Shown: positions 35,932-46,010 of the stretch, piece by piece
Layout of the letters: each line of letters opens with the position of its first letter
Numbering within the stretch: the stretch's first letter is position 1
NCBI RefSeq assembly: GCF_002218065.1
Contig: NZ_BDUB01000001.1
Coordinates: forward strand, 259,567 to 323,566
DNA: 64,000 bases
Direction of reading: 5' to 3'
From: Nodularia sp. NIES-3585
Lineage (GTDB): Bacteria; Cyanobacteriota; Cyanobacteriia; Cyanobacteriales; Nostocaceae
Position numbers and translations under genes: made by a program
Notes under the pieces: generated by a model
Told to the model about the DNA's origin: nothing
Databases searched by the model: none
Seen by the model: only the letters and a program-made list of their open reading frames with translations

Positions 35932-35999
35932 TGATATTTAGAGGGGTGTAAGCAATAAAAATTGCAACAATTCAAAGCCTAAAGCCTGGGTCAAGCCAA

Positions 36000-36467
36000 T
36001 TAAGCAGCACCATACTGAGATTGTAAAATTTCGTCGTGATCATCAGCAATGGTAGCCACAATGGTAACTAGTCGTGAGACTTCCGCCGGAGATAAATCTT
36101 CGAGAGTGCGGGTTGATATGACAACTACCCGATTTTCAATAATACCAAAACGGGCTTCTAAGGTGTTGGAGCAGTTCATTTCCAAAAGATGTCGCATCAA
36201 CTTGAGTTCATCTTTGGCTGGTAAGTTTAGCACCGCCGACCACACTGTTATAGTATCTTCATCGCTTTGTCCTGTGAGTTGGATAAAAACTTCCACAGTT
36301 CCATACTTAAATTTCCAGAGATAACCATCCTTTGCATCGTGGCTCACCATGGCGCTATCATCTTGTTCTAGAGTCCCGATGACATTTTCAATTACTTCCA
36401 CATGGTTCACGCTGACCGTATCTCTGTCGAGTTCATTGCTGGGTAAGGTTTCTTGGTAGTTTGTCAT
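36000..36467 (-). CDS. YbjN-domain protein
   Basis: A 155-residue acidic soluble protein with the YbjN/T3SS-chaperone-like fold: VFIQLTGQSDEDTITVWSAV, LPAKDELKLMRHLLEMNCSN, and ARFGIIENRVVVISTRTLED. These proteins are common in cyanobacteria and are thought to be chaperone-like; the partner is unknown. Standalone gene. Confidence 0.75.
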   Translation of the reverse strand: MTNYQETLPSNELDRDTVSVNHVEVIENVIGTLEQDDSAMVSHDAKDGYLWKFKYGTVEVFIQLTGQSDEDTITVWSAVLNLPAKDELKLMRHLLEMNCSNTLEARFGIIENRVVVISTRTLEDLSPAEVSRLVTIVATIADDHDEILQSQYGAA

Positions 36468-36582
36468 ACAGATTTTTTTCCTGATTTAGTTACATCTTCT
36501 CTACACATACTTTATCGCCTGTAGGGAAGGTTAGTTGTAGCGGCTTCGCAGAATATTTTAAACTAGGCGATCGCAGCCATAC

Positions 36583-36620
36583 AATTTTAGATTTTAGATT
36601 TTAGATTTTAGATTTTGGAT
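36583..36620. repeat. Tandem heptamer tract (ATTTTAG)n
   Basis: About five copies of a 7-bp unit between the divergently transcribed YbjN-like and Rieske genes. No gene is recognised in this 290-bp gap. Confidence 0.85.
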
Positions 36621-36757
36621 TGATTTCACAGATAAATCTGAGGGCTTATACAACTCAGGAAGTATTGGTTATAAATATTACATTTTATTTTGGCAAAAAT
36701 TACCTGTAAGATAACTGATATCAGCATACATTCAAAAAAAGTCTAACGCTGACAAGG

Positions 36758-37819
36758 ATGGGTGAGTCTATGACCTCTTTATCTCAAACTGTGCAGAGTC
36801 GTGATGTCCGTCAATTGGGTATTAATCCCAATCACTGGTATGTGGTTGCACGTAGTAGCGAAGTGACCAATAAGCCGATAAATGTGGTAATTTGGCAGCA
36901 AGCGATGGCACTTTATCGAGACAGTACAGGTAAAATTCACGCCCTGGAAGACCGTTGTCCCCATCGTCAAGTTAAACTTAGTCACGGACAGGTAGTTGGG
37001 AACGAATTAGAATGTGCATATCACGGTTGGCGCTTCAATTCCGCCGGTGAATGTGCGGCTGTTCCCTACTTAGCAGAAAATCAGAAGTTACCCAATTGTC
37101 AGATTCGCCATTACCCAGTTAAAGAACAAGACGGTTTTATTTGGTTATTTCCCGGAAATGCCGAACCAACTGTAGAACCTCTGGGTTTACCAGAATGGGA
37201 ACATCTCAATTATATTGCCACAGTTTCAGTAATTAATACTCAAGCCCATTATTCTTATTTAATTGAGAATTTAATGGATATGTATCATGGGCATTTACAT
37301 CAAGATTTGCAAGCTTGGGCAGAAGCTTCTTTACAAGATATTGACGAAGATGATCATCGTGTAGATGCTCATTATATCGCCCAAAGTTATTACAAAATTG
37401 ATAAAATTTGGTCAATATCGCAGTTATTTTTTCCCGCATTAAGAAAATTACATCCTGAACCTTTAGATGTCAGTTATGTTTATCCTCACTGGGTTTCTAC
37501 TTTGGGACAAGATTTTAAAATTTATTGTTTATTATGTCCGGTGAGTGAAACCGAAACCAAAGCATATTTAATTCATTTTACATCATTAAATTCCTTTTGG
37601 AGATTACATAAATTACCCGTGTGGTTTCGGCGATTTATTAAAGATAGTTTATTTGGTGCAGCGCAAAAATTACTTGATGGTTTGGTAATTCAAGATGTGG
37701 AAATGATTGAGGAAGAACAACAGGCGTATTTGCAGCATCCCCAAAGGCGAAATTATGAGTTAAATCGGGCGTTGGTTAGTGTGCAGCGTTTGATGCGGAA
37801 TCAGGCAGAACAGTATTGA
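36758..37819 (+). CDS. Rieske-type aromatic ring-hydroxylating oxygenase
   Basis: Oxygenase alpha subunit of the PaO/CAO/VanA-like group. The Rieske [2Fe-2S] ligands are CPH (67-69) and CAYH (86-89); the mononuclear iron site lies in NLMDMYHGHLHQ (D174, H177, H181). The C-terminal part contains hydrophobic-aromatic segments (LPVWFRRFIKDSLFGAAQKL). A second in-frame ATG at 36770 may be the real start. Such enzymes in cyanobacteria act on chlorophyll breakdown products, carotenoids or other ring compounds; the substrate here is unknown. Confidence 0.88.
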   Translation: MGESMTSLSQTVQSRDVRQLGINPNHWYVVARSSEVTNKPINVVIWQQAMALYRDSTGKIHALEDRCPHRQVKLSHGQVVGNELECAYHGWRFNSAGECAAVPYLAENQKLPNCQIRHYPVKEQDGFIWLFPGNAEPTVEPLGLPEWEHLNYIATVSVINTQAHYSYLIENLMDMYHGHLHQDLQAWAEASLQDIDEDDHRVDAHYIAQSYYKIDKIWSISQLFFPALRKLHPEPLDVSYVYPHWVSTLGQDFKIYCLLCPVSETETKAYLIHFTSLNSFWRLHKLPVWFRRFIKDSLFGAAQKLLDGLVIQDVEMIEEEQQAYLQHPQRRNYELNRALVSVQRLMRNQAEQY

Positions 37820-37833
37820 TTTCTGATGAGATT

Positions 37834-38178
37834 ATGGAAGCAAAACCAAGGGAGATTCGGCGTTACATTACAGCTAACGGCAAAATTCCTTTCGCAAAAT
37901 AGCTAGATGGGCTGCGAGATAGGAGAGCTAAAGCTAAAATTAAGGAGAGGCTAAAACGAGTTAGTCTTGGTAATCTGGGAGATTATAAGTCAGTAGGAGA
38001 GGGTGTTTTTGAACTCAGGATTAATTATGGTTCTGGCTACCGAGTCTACTTTGGACAAATAGGAACAACAATTGTGCTTCTGCTGTTGGGTGGAGATAAA
38101 AGCAGTCAAGAAAAAGATATTTGTCAGGCACAGGAGTATTGGGCAGAATATGAAGAACGTGAAAATACCGACCAGTGA
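37834..38178 (+). pseudogene. HigB/RelE-type toxin with an in-frame amber codon
   Basis: The frame from ATG 37834 to TGA 38176-38178 reads as a phage Gp49-like (HigB) addiction toxin: GKIPFAK-stop-LDGLRDRRAKAKIKERLKRV, then GEGVFELRINYGSGYRVYFG and LLLLGGDKSSQEKDI. The only break is TAG at 37900-37902 (codon 23), where family members usually have Trp (TGG), so one G-to-A change explains it. The rest of the frame is intact, suggesting a recent inactivation. It overlaps the antitoxin start by 29 bp. Confidence 0.85.
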
Positions 38179-38464
38179 TAGCTATCAGGATTATCTAATT
38201 GAATCACTTCAAGACCCTGAAGAGGCTGCTGCTTATATCGAAGCAATATTAGAAGTGGAAAATCCTGAGACTGAACTGTTAACCTCAGCCTTAAAAGATG
38301 TCATTGATGCACAGTTGAGAATTAATCATCTTTCAGAACAAGCAAACCTAAAGTGGGAAGAATTAAATCAAATGCTGTTAAAGAGTGGTGGGGCTGAAAT
38401 ATACAGTTTGCTAGGATTATTAGATGCTTTGGGATTTAAACTAGAGGTCAGAGAAAAATCATGA
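38150..38464 (+). CDS. HigA-type antitoxin (DNA-binding addiction module antidote)
   Basis: 104 residues starting MKNVKIPTSDSYQDYLIESL, followed by DPEEAAAYIEAILE and a helix-turn-helix-like part (LRINHLSEQANLKWEELNQMLLKSGG). This fits the antitoxin partner of HigB-type toxins, which bind their own promoter. A longer frame upstream begins in the toxin and is rejected. The antitoxin reading frame is intact even though the toxin is broken. Confidence 0.85.
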   Translation: MKNVKIPTSDSYQDYLIESLQDPEEAAAYIEAILEVENPETELLTSALKDVIDAQLRINHLSEQANLKWEELNQMLLKSGGAEIYSLLGLLDALGFKLEVREKS

Positions 38465-38537
38465 GGCTGAAGGTTCATCTCTATAAACTATTTACTGATA
38501 AGCAAACATTTAAATTACCTCAAAATCAGGAGCATTC

Positions 38538-38720
38538 ATGATGACAATAACTCCAAGTATTGAAGAAATCAAAACTATGATTTTTCAGCTACCAGTTGAA
38601 GAACTCATAACACTGATTTCTGAAATTGAAGAAAGGCTGGAAACCGTGACAATAATGCAACTGGCAGAAACTGGATTTCAGGAATGGAACGACCCAGAAG
38701 AAGATATTTACAATGACTAA
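38538..38720 (+). CDS. Small antitoxin-like protein of a MazF/PemK pair
   Basis: A 60-residue acidic, helical protein (SIEEIKTMIFQLPVEELITL, ISEIEERLETVTIMQLAETG, FQEWNDPEEDIYND). Its end overlaps the start of the PemK-like toxin by 8 bp, the usual arrangement of an antitoxin-toxin pair. No MazE-type DNA-binding part is visible, so it may belong to one of the small cyanobacterial antitoxin groups with unknown fold. Confidence 0.65.
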   Translation: MMTITPSIEEIKTMIFQLPVEELITLISEIEERLETVTIMQLAETGFQEWNDPEEDIYND

Positions 38721-39063
38721 GCCTAAAACATTAGAAATCTGGCTAGTCCGGTTTCCTTTTAGTGATTTAACTTCTACAAAGCTGAGACCAGCCCTTGTGT
38801 TGGCTGAACATCGAGAAGATTTAATTATATTAGGTATTTTTTCCAAAATTCCTGTTGGCGAAATACGAGAAACTTGGGTTTTGATTTCAGATACACATCC
38901 TGATTTTTCACAAACAGGGCTGAAAAAAATATCTTTAATTAGGGCTGATAAAATTGCCACGGTCAATGAATCGGTATTTCAAAGGCAGTTAGGAAGTTTA
39001 CCATCAAATTTGTTGACTGTAGTACAAGCAGCTTTAAAGCGTTCGCTTAACATTTCAGTCTGA
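38713..39063 (+). CDS. MazF/PemK-family endoribonuclease toxin
   Basis: 116 residues of the CcdB/PemK fold: EIWLVRFPFSDLTSTKLRPA (strand 1 and the catalytic-loop Arg), LVLAEHREDLIILGIFSKI, and SLIRADKIATVNESVFQRQLGSL near the end. Such enzymes cleave mRNA in the cytosol when their antitoxin is lost. Intact frame. Targets and cleavage motif are unknown. Confidence 0.85.
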   Translation: MTKPKTLEIWLVRFPFSDLTSTKLRPALVLAEHREDLIILGIFSKIPVGEIRETWVLISDTHPDFSQTGLKKISLIRADKIATVNESVFQRQLGSLPSNLLTVVQAALKRSLNISV

Positions 39064-39091
39064 AACTAGGGGCAAAATTCCTTATTTGATA

Positions 39092-39706
39092 TTAATGATC
39101 ACTTTTTAAACACCCTCTTAAACCAGCGCGTTGAAAGATAGTATGGGGAGTAATTTCTAATTCTGGTAATGCTTCATGGCTAATGACTTGATTATCTCGA
39201 AAGGTGAGAGGAAGAGAAGATGCTGTAAATAGAGTGATAGTTTGAGATATTGTATCTACTATCCAAACCAGCAAAATTCCAGCTTGAAGATAATAAGTAG
39301 CTTTTTCGATCATGTCTCCAAAAGTTTGACCAGGAGAAATAATTTCGATAACTAATTCTGGGATAACAGGACAAGCTTCATCTTCAAGCCAGTCAGCAGG
39401 AAGACGGTTATAGGAAATGTAGGTTAAATCAGGGACGGGTATCCAATTTTCTTGATTTCTTGTTAATTTTATCCCCCATTCCACGACAACGCGACCTTTT
39501 GCTTGCGCCCATGTGGATAATAGGATAAATAATGCTCCTGTGGTTGCGCCATGAAAAAATTTAGGAGACATTTGCTCATTTTTATATTTCGGTACAGCTT
39601 CACCGTCAACAAACTCATAAGCAAGTTCACTTTCGGGAAGTGCAAGAAATTCTTCGAGAGTGAGTTTGGTTTTTAGTTGAGTCATGGTTAGTTTTGGTGG
39701 GTTCAA
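39092..39706 (-). CDS. Uma2-family putative endonuclease (second copy in window)
   Basis: 204 residues with AYEFVDGEAVPKYKNEQMSP (N-terminal block), WIPVPDLTYISYNRLP (catalytic Asp) and ELVIEIISPGQTFGDMIEKA followed by YLQAGILLVWIVD (catalytic E and K region). Not a recent duplicate of the gene at 14083-14697. The last nine residues (LRGCLKSDH) are encoded by a MITE-end-like sequence at 39101-39117, so the C-terminus has been rewritten by an insertion. Confidence 0.85.
   Translation of the reverse strand: MNPPKLTMTQLKTKLTLEEFLALPESELAYEFVDGEAVPKYKNEQMSPKFFHGATTGALFILLSTWAQAKGRVVVEWGIKLTRNQENWIPVPDLTYISYNRLPADWLEDEACPVIPELVIEIISPGQTFGDMIEKATYYLQAGILLVWIVDTISQTITLFTASSLPLTFRDNQVISHEALPELEITPHTIFQRAGLRGCLKSDH
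39101..39117. repeat. Solo MITE end inside the 3' end of a Uma2 gene
   Basis: ACTTTTTAAACACCCTC differs by two bases from the right terminal repeat of the MITE at 14067-14083. No matching left end was found nearby. It codes for the last residues of the Uma2 protein. Confidence 0.7.
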
Positions 39707-39759
39707 TATTCCCGACTTCTATGATAACTGAAGTTCGGTTTAGACCCGGATTTCTTACT

Positions 39760-40737
39760 GTTTCCATCCCCGTTAGGGGAAGAGGTTATGGAAAGGCGCT
39801 TGAGCAGCAGGCCATGGAACGGCAAGAACGTGAAAAGTTTCCATCCCCGTTAGGGGAAGAGGTTATGGAAAGTTATCGGTACAATTAAGTACTGAAAGTA
39901 AAATCTCAGTTTCCATCCCCGTTAGGGGAAGAGGTTATGGAAAGACCCGTATTACGATGAATTCAGCACCGGTCTGCAAAGTTTCCATCCCCGTTAGGGG
40001 AAGAGGTTATGGAAAGCACAGCCCGGGTTTAACGGTACATCGATTTACACTCGTTTCCATCCCCGTTAGGGGAAGAGGTTATGGAAAGAGCATTACGAGC
40101 CGCTCAATTTGCACGAAATCGATCCACGTTTCCATCCCCGTTAGGGGAAGAGGTTATGGAAAGTCCTGCTGCATTTCAGCAGGGAGATAGTAGCTATTGT
40201 TTCCATCCCCGTTAGGGGAAGAGGTTATGGAAAGATAAAACAGTAGCATGGGAAAGTGGTCAGAAAACGTTTCCATCCCCGTTAGGGGAAGAGGTTATGG
40301 AAAGTTACTAACTGCATCCAGCATATGCTGGAACCATCCAGAAGGTTTCCATCCCCGTTAGGGGAAGAGGTTATGGAAAGATCATCGTCAACGTGTTTCA
40401 ACAAATTTTAACGCTGAGTTTCCATCCCCGTTAGGGGAAGAGGTTATGGAAAGAATTTCCAGAGATTTTGTCCAAAGTAGAAAATTTAGTTTCCATCCCC
40501 GTTAGGGGAAGAGGTTATGGAAAGGTGCAGAGGGTGATACAAACCTGTGTTCCTGATCGTTTCCATCCCCGTTAGGGGAAGAGGTTATGGAAAGACGCAC
40601 AGCGTTCAATGGCAAGAATTCTGGATGCCTTTCCGTTTCCATCCCCGTTAGGGGAAGAGGTTATGGAAAGGTTAGAATATATTCCCAAAAGGCTCTATAT
40701 TGTTTCCATCCCCGTTAGGGGAAGAGGTTATGGAAAG
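39760..40737 (-). CRISPR. CRISPR array, 14 identical 36-bp repeats, 13 spacers
   Basis: Repeats begin at 39760, 39837, 39909, 39981, 40053, 40128, 40199, 40269, 40345, 40418, 40489, 40559, 40635 and 40702; each is GTTTCCATCCCCGTTAGGGG plus AAGAGGTTATGGAAAG, with an inner hairpin CCCC-GTTA-GGGG. All appear identical. Spacers are 31-41 bp and all differ. Read on the minus strand, the repeat ends GGGGATGGAAAC, resembling the common ATTGAAAC-type crRNA 5' handle, so transcription is inferred from right to left with a leader beyond 40737. No cas gene occurs anywhere in the window. The repeat type recalls cyanobacterial type I-D/III arrays, but that is not proven here. Confidence 0.97.
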
Positions 40738-40960
40738 AGTTCACTTCTGGAAGCCTTGCTAGGAGAGGGTTTGAGATACCCGAATCGACACCAGTTTTTG
40801 CACTGTCAATAAGTCCCAAAAATTTCTCAATAGCTCGTGAACTTTAGAGGCTGGAAAGCTTACTGTGCAAGCAATCGACACCAGTTAACGAAATTATGCG
40901 GTTTTCAAGGTTCGGGGGAGTGGTGTCGATGAGTTTTAACTCACCTCATAAAATGTAAAA
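40738..40960 (-). promoter_or_regulatory. Probable CRISPR leader
   Basis: Non-coding stretch next to the inferred newest end of the array. It holds two direct copies of AATCGACACCAGTT (40783-40796 and 40873-40886) and an inverted TGGTGTCGAT (40921-40930) that can pair with the second copy, enclosing (minus strand) CCGAACCTTGAAAACCGCAT, a text I associate with cyanobacterial CRISPR leaders. The rest of the gap to 41203 holds dispersed repeats (ACGCTACGCGAACGC, about 41086-41100). Confidence 0.55.
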
Positions 40961-41203
40961 TATATGACCTGAAATTGTCAAGTAGTCTTCTGCAACTATT
41001 TCGGCGATAAAGACTAAATTACCTTTCTTTTTCTTCCCACCTTTGCGCCTTTGCGCCTAACGTACTTCGTACTAGAGCTTACAGCACGCTACGCGAACGC
41101 TAGAGCCTCCGGCACACTTCGTGAACGCTAATGCGTGAACCTAATTTATCACCCTTATGCCTCAGACAAGGCAAAATAAAGATAGTATGAGTGCCAAACC
41201 TCC

Positions 41204-42313
41204 ATGAGTTATTGCCTAAATTCCCATTGTCCCCAGCCAGAAAATGCTGATGATGTCAAGTTTTGCTTGAGTTGTGGTTCCAAGTTACTGCTGAAAGAAC
41301 GCTACCGCGCCATTAAACCTATCGGACAAGGTGGTTTTGGTAAAACATTTTTAGCTGTGGATGAGGATAAACCTTCTAAACCGCCCTGCGTGATTAAGCA
41401 ATTTTACCCCCAAGCCCAAGGTACTAACTCTGTGCAGAAGGCTGTGGAGTTATTTACTCTTGAAGCTGTGCAGTTAGATGATTTGGGTCAACATCCCCAA
41501 ATTCCGGCACTTCTGGCGTATTTTACCCAAGATGACAGACAATATCTGGTACAGGAATTTATCGATGGGCAGAATTTAGCTGAAGAATTGGCACAAAATG
41601 GGGCTTTTAGTGAATCGCAGATATGGCAATTACTTAAAGATTTATTGCCAGTTTTACAATTTTGCCATTCTAGAGGTGTGATTCACCGCGATATTAAGCC
41701 GGAAAATATTTTACGCGGCCATGCTAAATTAGTCTTGGTGGATTTTGGGGCTTCTAAATCTGCCACGGCTACGGCTTTAAATCAAACCGGTACGAGTATT
41801 GGTACTCCTGAATATGTCGCCCCGGAACAAATGAGAGGTAGGGCGATTTTTGCCAGTGATATCTACAGTTTAGGCGCTACTTGTATTCGTTTACTAACTG
41901 CGCGATCGCCTTTCGATTCCTATGATATAAACAATGATAGTTGGATTTGGCAGCAATTCCTCAAAACTCCTTTGAGTCCTGGGTTAAATCGCATCCTGGA
42001 AAAGATGCTGGTAAGTATCCCTATGCGGCGTTATCAAACCGCAGATGAAGTTCTCAAAGATTTAAATCAATCGCCAGGAGTCGCTACTCCAGCGCCAATA
42101 CCAAAACCTCAATCAACACCTACTTTTGTGAGTAAGTCTTCTAGTCAAATTGAGTTGGAACTGGAAGAAGTGAAAACTCAAATTTTGGGTGCTGCTAAAC
42201 CTCAACCAAATCCAGCACAATCACCAAAACCAATTTCTCAACCTGCTAATAAAACCGCAATGGATAAAGATTTAGAAGAGTTAAAGGCTAAATACAATCC
42301 ACCAAATCAATAG
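41204..42313 (+). CDS. Ser/Thr protein kinase with N-terminal zinc ribbon
   Basis: A four-Cys ribbon at the N-terminus (C4...C9, C22...C25: CLNSHCPQPENADDVKFCLSCG) precedes a kinase domain at about 33-290: glycine loop GQGGFGKTF, VIKQF (Lys), VIHRDIKPENIL (catalytic HRD), LVDFGASK (DFG) and GTPEYVAPEQ. The last 80 residues are Pro/Gln-rich with a short charged helix. All catalytic residues are present, so it should be active. No transmembrane segment. This is a common cyanobacterial kinase group with mostly unknown targets. Confidence 0.92.
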   Translation: MSYCLNSHCPQPENADDVKFCLSCGSKLLLKERYRAIKPIGQGGFGKTFLAVDEDKPSKPPCVIKQFYPQAQGTNSVQKAVELFTLEAVQLDDLGQHPQIPALLAYFTQDDRQYLVQEFIDGQNLAEELAQNGAFSESQIWQLLKDLLPVLQFCHSRGVIHRDIKPENILRGHAKLVLVDFGASKSATATALNQTGTSIGTPEYVAPEQMRGRAIFASDIYSLGATCIRLLTARSPFDSYDINNDSWIWQQFLKTPLSPGLNRILEKMLVSIPMRRYQTADEVLKDLNQSPGVATPAPIPKPQSTPTFVSKSSSQIELELEEVKTQILGAAKPQPNPAQSPKPISQPANKTAMDKDLEELKAKYNPPNQ

Positions 42314-42504
42314 TTATACGAATTTTTTTTCTCACGCAAAGGCGCAAAGGCGCAAAGGAAGAAATATGAACAATAAGCTAGTAAAATTAAGGAAGGTTTC
42401 TTCAGCGTCTATTGCAATTGTAAATTTTAGTTCTGCTGATAGAAGCCAGACGCGCATAAAAGCGAGTAATCTGGGAAAATCAAGTCTGTCTATCTGCTAG
42501 GTAA

Positions 42505-44553
<2,049 letters not shown>

Positions 44554-44590
44554 TAGGGAATTACTCGAAATAAATTATCCAAATAAACCA

Positions 44591-44678
44591 ACCACAGAGA
44601 CACAGAGGACACAGAGTTATGAGACTTTGAGAGATTTTTTGCGTTAGGTGATTGAGTATTTTTTTATTTGGAAGTCCC
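44591..44678. repeat. CACAGAG-rich dispersed repeat, copy B
   Basis: Starts ACCACAGAGACACAGAGGAC, contains ATTTTTTGCGTTAGGT and ends TTGGAAGTCCC, matching copy A at 20561-20648 in length and layout with scattered differences. It lies 38 bp after ligA. Confidence 0.8.
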
Positions 44679-44798
44679 ATCAGCAATCGCGTTAGTTACT
44701 GGAAGTTGAAATTGCCAAAATTGGTCTGTATAAGAAAGCGGCACTATCTTTAAAAAATGCTAAAGTTCGATATGTATTAGGAATTTTTTCAAAAAGCA

Positions 44799-45977
44799 AT
44801 GACACCTAAATTTAGGTATACCACACTTACCCAAACAGAGGACATTCAGCAACTGGGATCTATCCTGGAACAGTGTTTTCTCTTATCATCTGGTGATAGC
44901 GAAGTCTACATAAAGCGCCTTGGTGAAGACAAATTACGTGCTATTTATCAAGACCAGCAAGTTGTCGGTGGACTGGGAATTATTCCCATGGGTCAGTGGT
45001 GGGGTGGTGAGTGTGTACCTATGACAGCAATTTCTGCCGTGGGTATTGCTCCAGAATATCGTGGCAGTGGCGCAGCGATCGCACTCATCGAAAATACTCT
45101 TCAGGAACTTGCTCACGAGGAAATTCCGATTTCGGTTCTTTATCCCGCTACTCAACGTCTTTACCGCAAAACCGGATACGAACAAGCCGGAAGTTATTGC
45201 ACTTGGGAAATTTCTACTGAGAATATTCAGGTGCGAGAAACATCTTTGCCTTTACAACCTGTAGACCCTAAAAATCATCTCATATTTCACGACCTATATC
45301 AGCAACAGGCAAAACTGACTCCTGGTTATTTAGAACGACATTCAGCAATTTGGCAAGGATTAACTCAACCAAATGGTGGAGAAACAGTCTATGGTTATTT
45401 AATTGGTGACCAAGACCAACCCCAAGGCTACATTATCTTTACTCAAGAACGCACCCAGAATGGTACAAAGCTACAAATGAGAGATTGGACAATGCTCACA
45501 AATGCTGCTGTACTAACTTTTTGGTCTTTTATTGCAAAACATCGCTCCCAAATCCAGCAGGTGCAATGGAAGAGTTCTGCGGTTGATTTTCTGACATTGC
45601 TGCTACCAGAGCAAACTGCTAAAATTATCGTTCATCAACGCTGGATGTTGCGGATCATAGATTTAGTCAAGGCGTTAGAAATGCGGGGTTATCCGCCAGG
45701 AGTCTCAGATGAATTACACTTGGAAGTTAAAGATGACTTGCTAACTGGCAATAACGGTAAATTTATCTTATCTGTGGCTAATGGACGTGGTGAAGTTACT
45801 AAAGGTGGGAAAGGTGAATTGCAGTTAGACATTGGAGGATTAGCACCTTTGTATAGCAGCCTATTTACTCCCCACCAATTACAGCTAACCGGAAAACTTA
45901 ACGCTACGGAAACAGCCCTATTAGCAGCTACACAAATATTTACAGCCTCTTCTCCTGGGATGGCTGATTACTTCTAA
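44799..45977 (+). CDS. Eis-like GNAT N-acetyltransferase with SCP2-type C-terminus
   Basis: 392 residues. The first domain is a GNAT fold with acetyl-CoA motif VGIAPEYRGSGAAIALIENT (about 83-102) and YRKTGYEQAG; a second, degenerate GNAT follows (about 150-290), then a sterol-carrier-like domain (DDLLTGNNGKFILSVANGRG to the end). This three-part layout is that of Eis (enhanced intracellular survival) aminoglycoside/lysine acetyltransferases; the cyanobacterial substrate is not known. Confidence 0.88.
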   Translation: MTPKFRYTTLTQTEDIQQLGSILEQCFLLSSGDSEVYIKRLGEDKLRAIYQDQQVVGGLGIIPMGQWWGGECVPMTAISAVGIAPEYRGSGAAIALIENTLQELAHEEIPISVLYPATQRLYRKTGYEQAGSYCTWEISTENIQVRETSLPLQPVDPKNHLIFHDLYQQQAKLTPGYLERHSAIWQGLTQPNGGETVYGYLIGDQDQPQGYIIFTQERTQNGTKLQMRDWTMLTNAAVLTFWSFIAKHRSQIQQVQWKSSAVDFLTLLLPEQTAKIIVHQRWMLRIIDLVKALEMRGYPPGVSDELHLEVKDDLLTGNNGKFILSVANGRGEVTKGGKGELQLDIGGLAPLYSSLFTPHQLQLTGKLNATETALLAATQIFTASSPGMADYF

Positions 45978-46010
45978 TAATTTGATCACGAATTACTAAT
46001 TAGTGAACTT

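Noticed and set aside
38003-38025. A left MITE end (GAGGGTGTTTTTGAACT) inside the HigB-type pseudogene
   Set aside because: The residues it encodes (GEGVFELR) are normal for this toxin family, so the match is coincidental.
39694-40812. Three short plus-strand frames with a recurring SIPVRGRGYGK peptide
   Set aside because: They are translations of the CRISPR repeat and its spacers, not genes.
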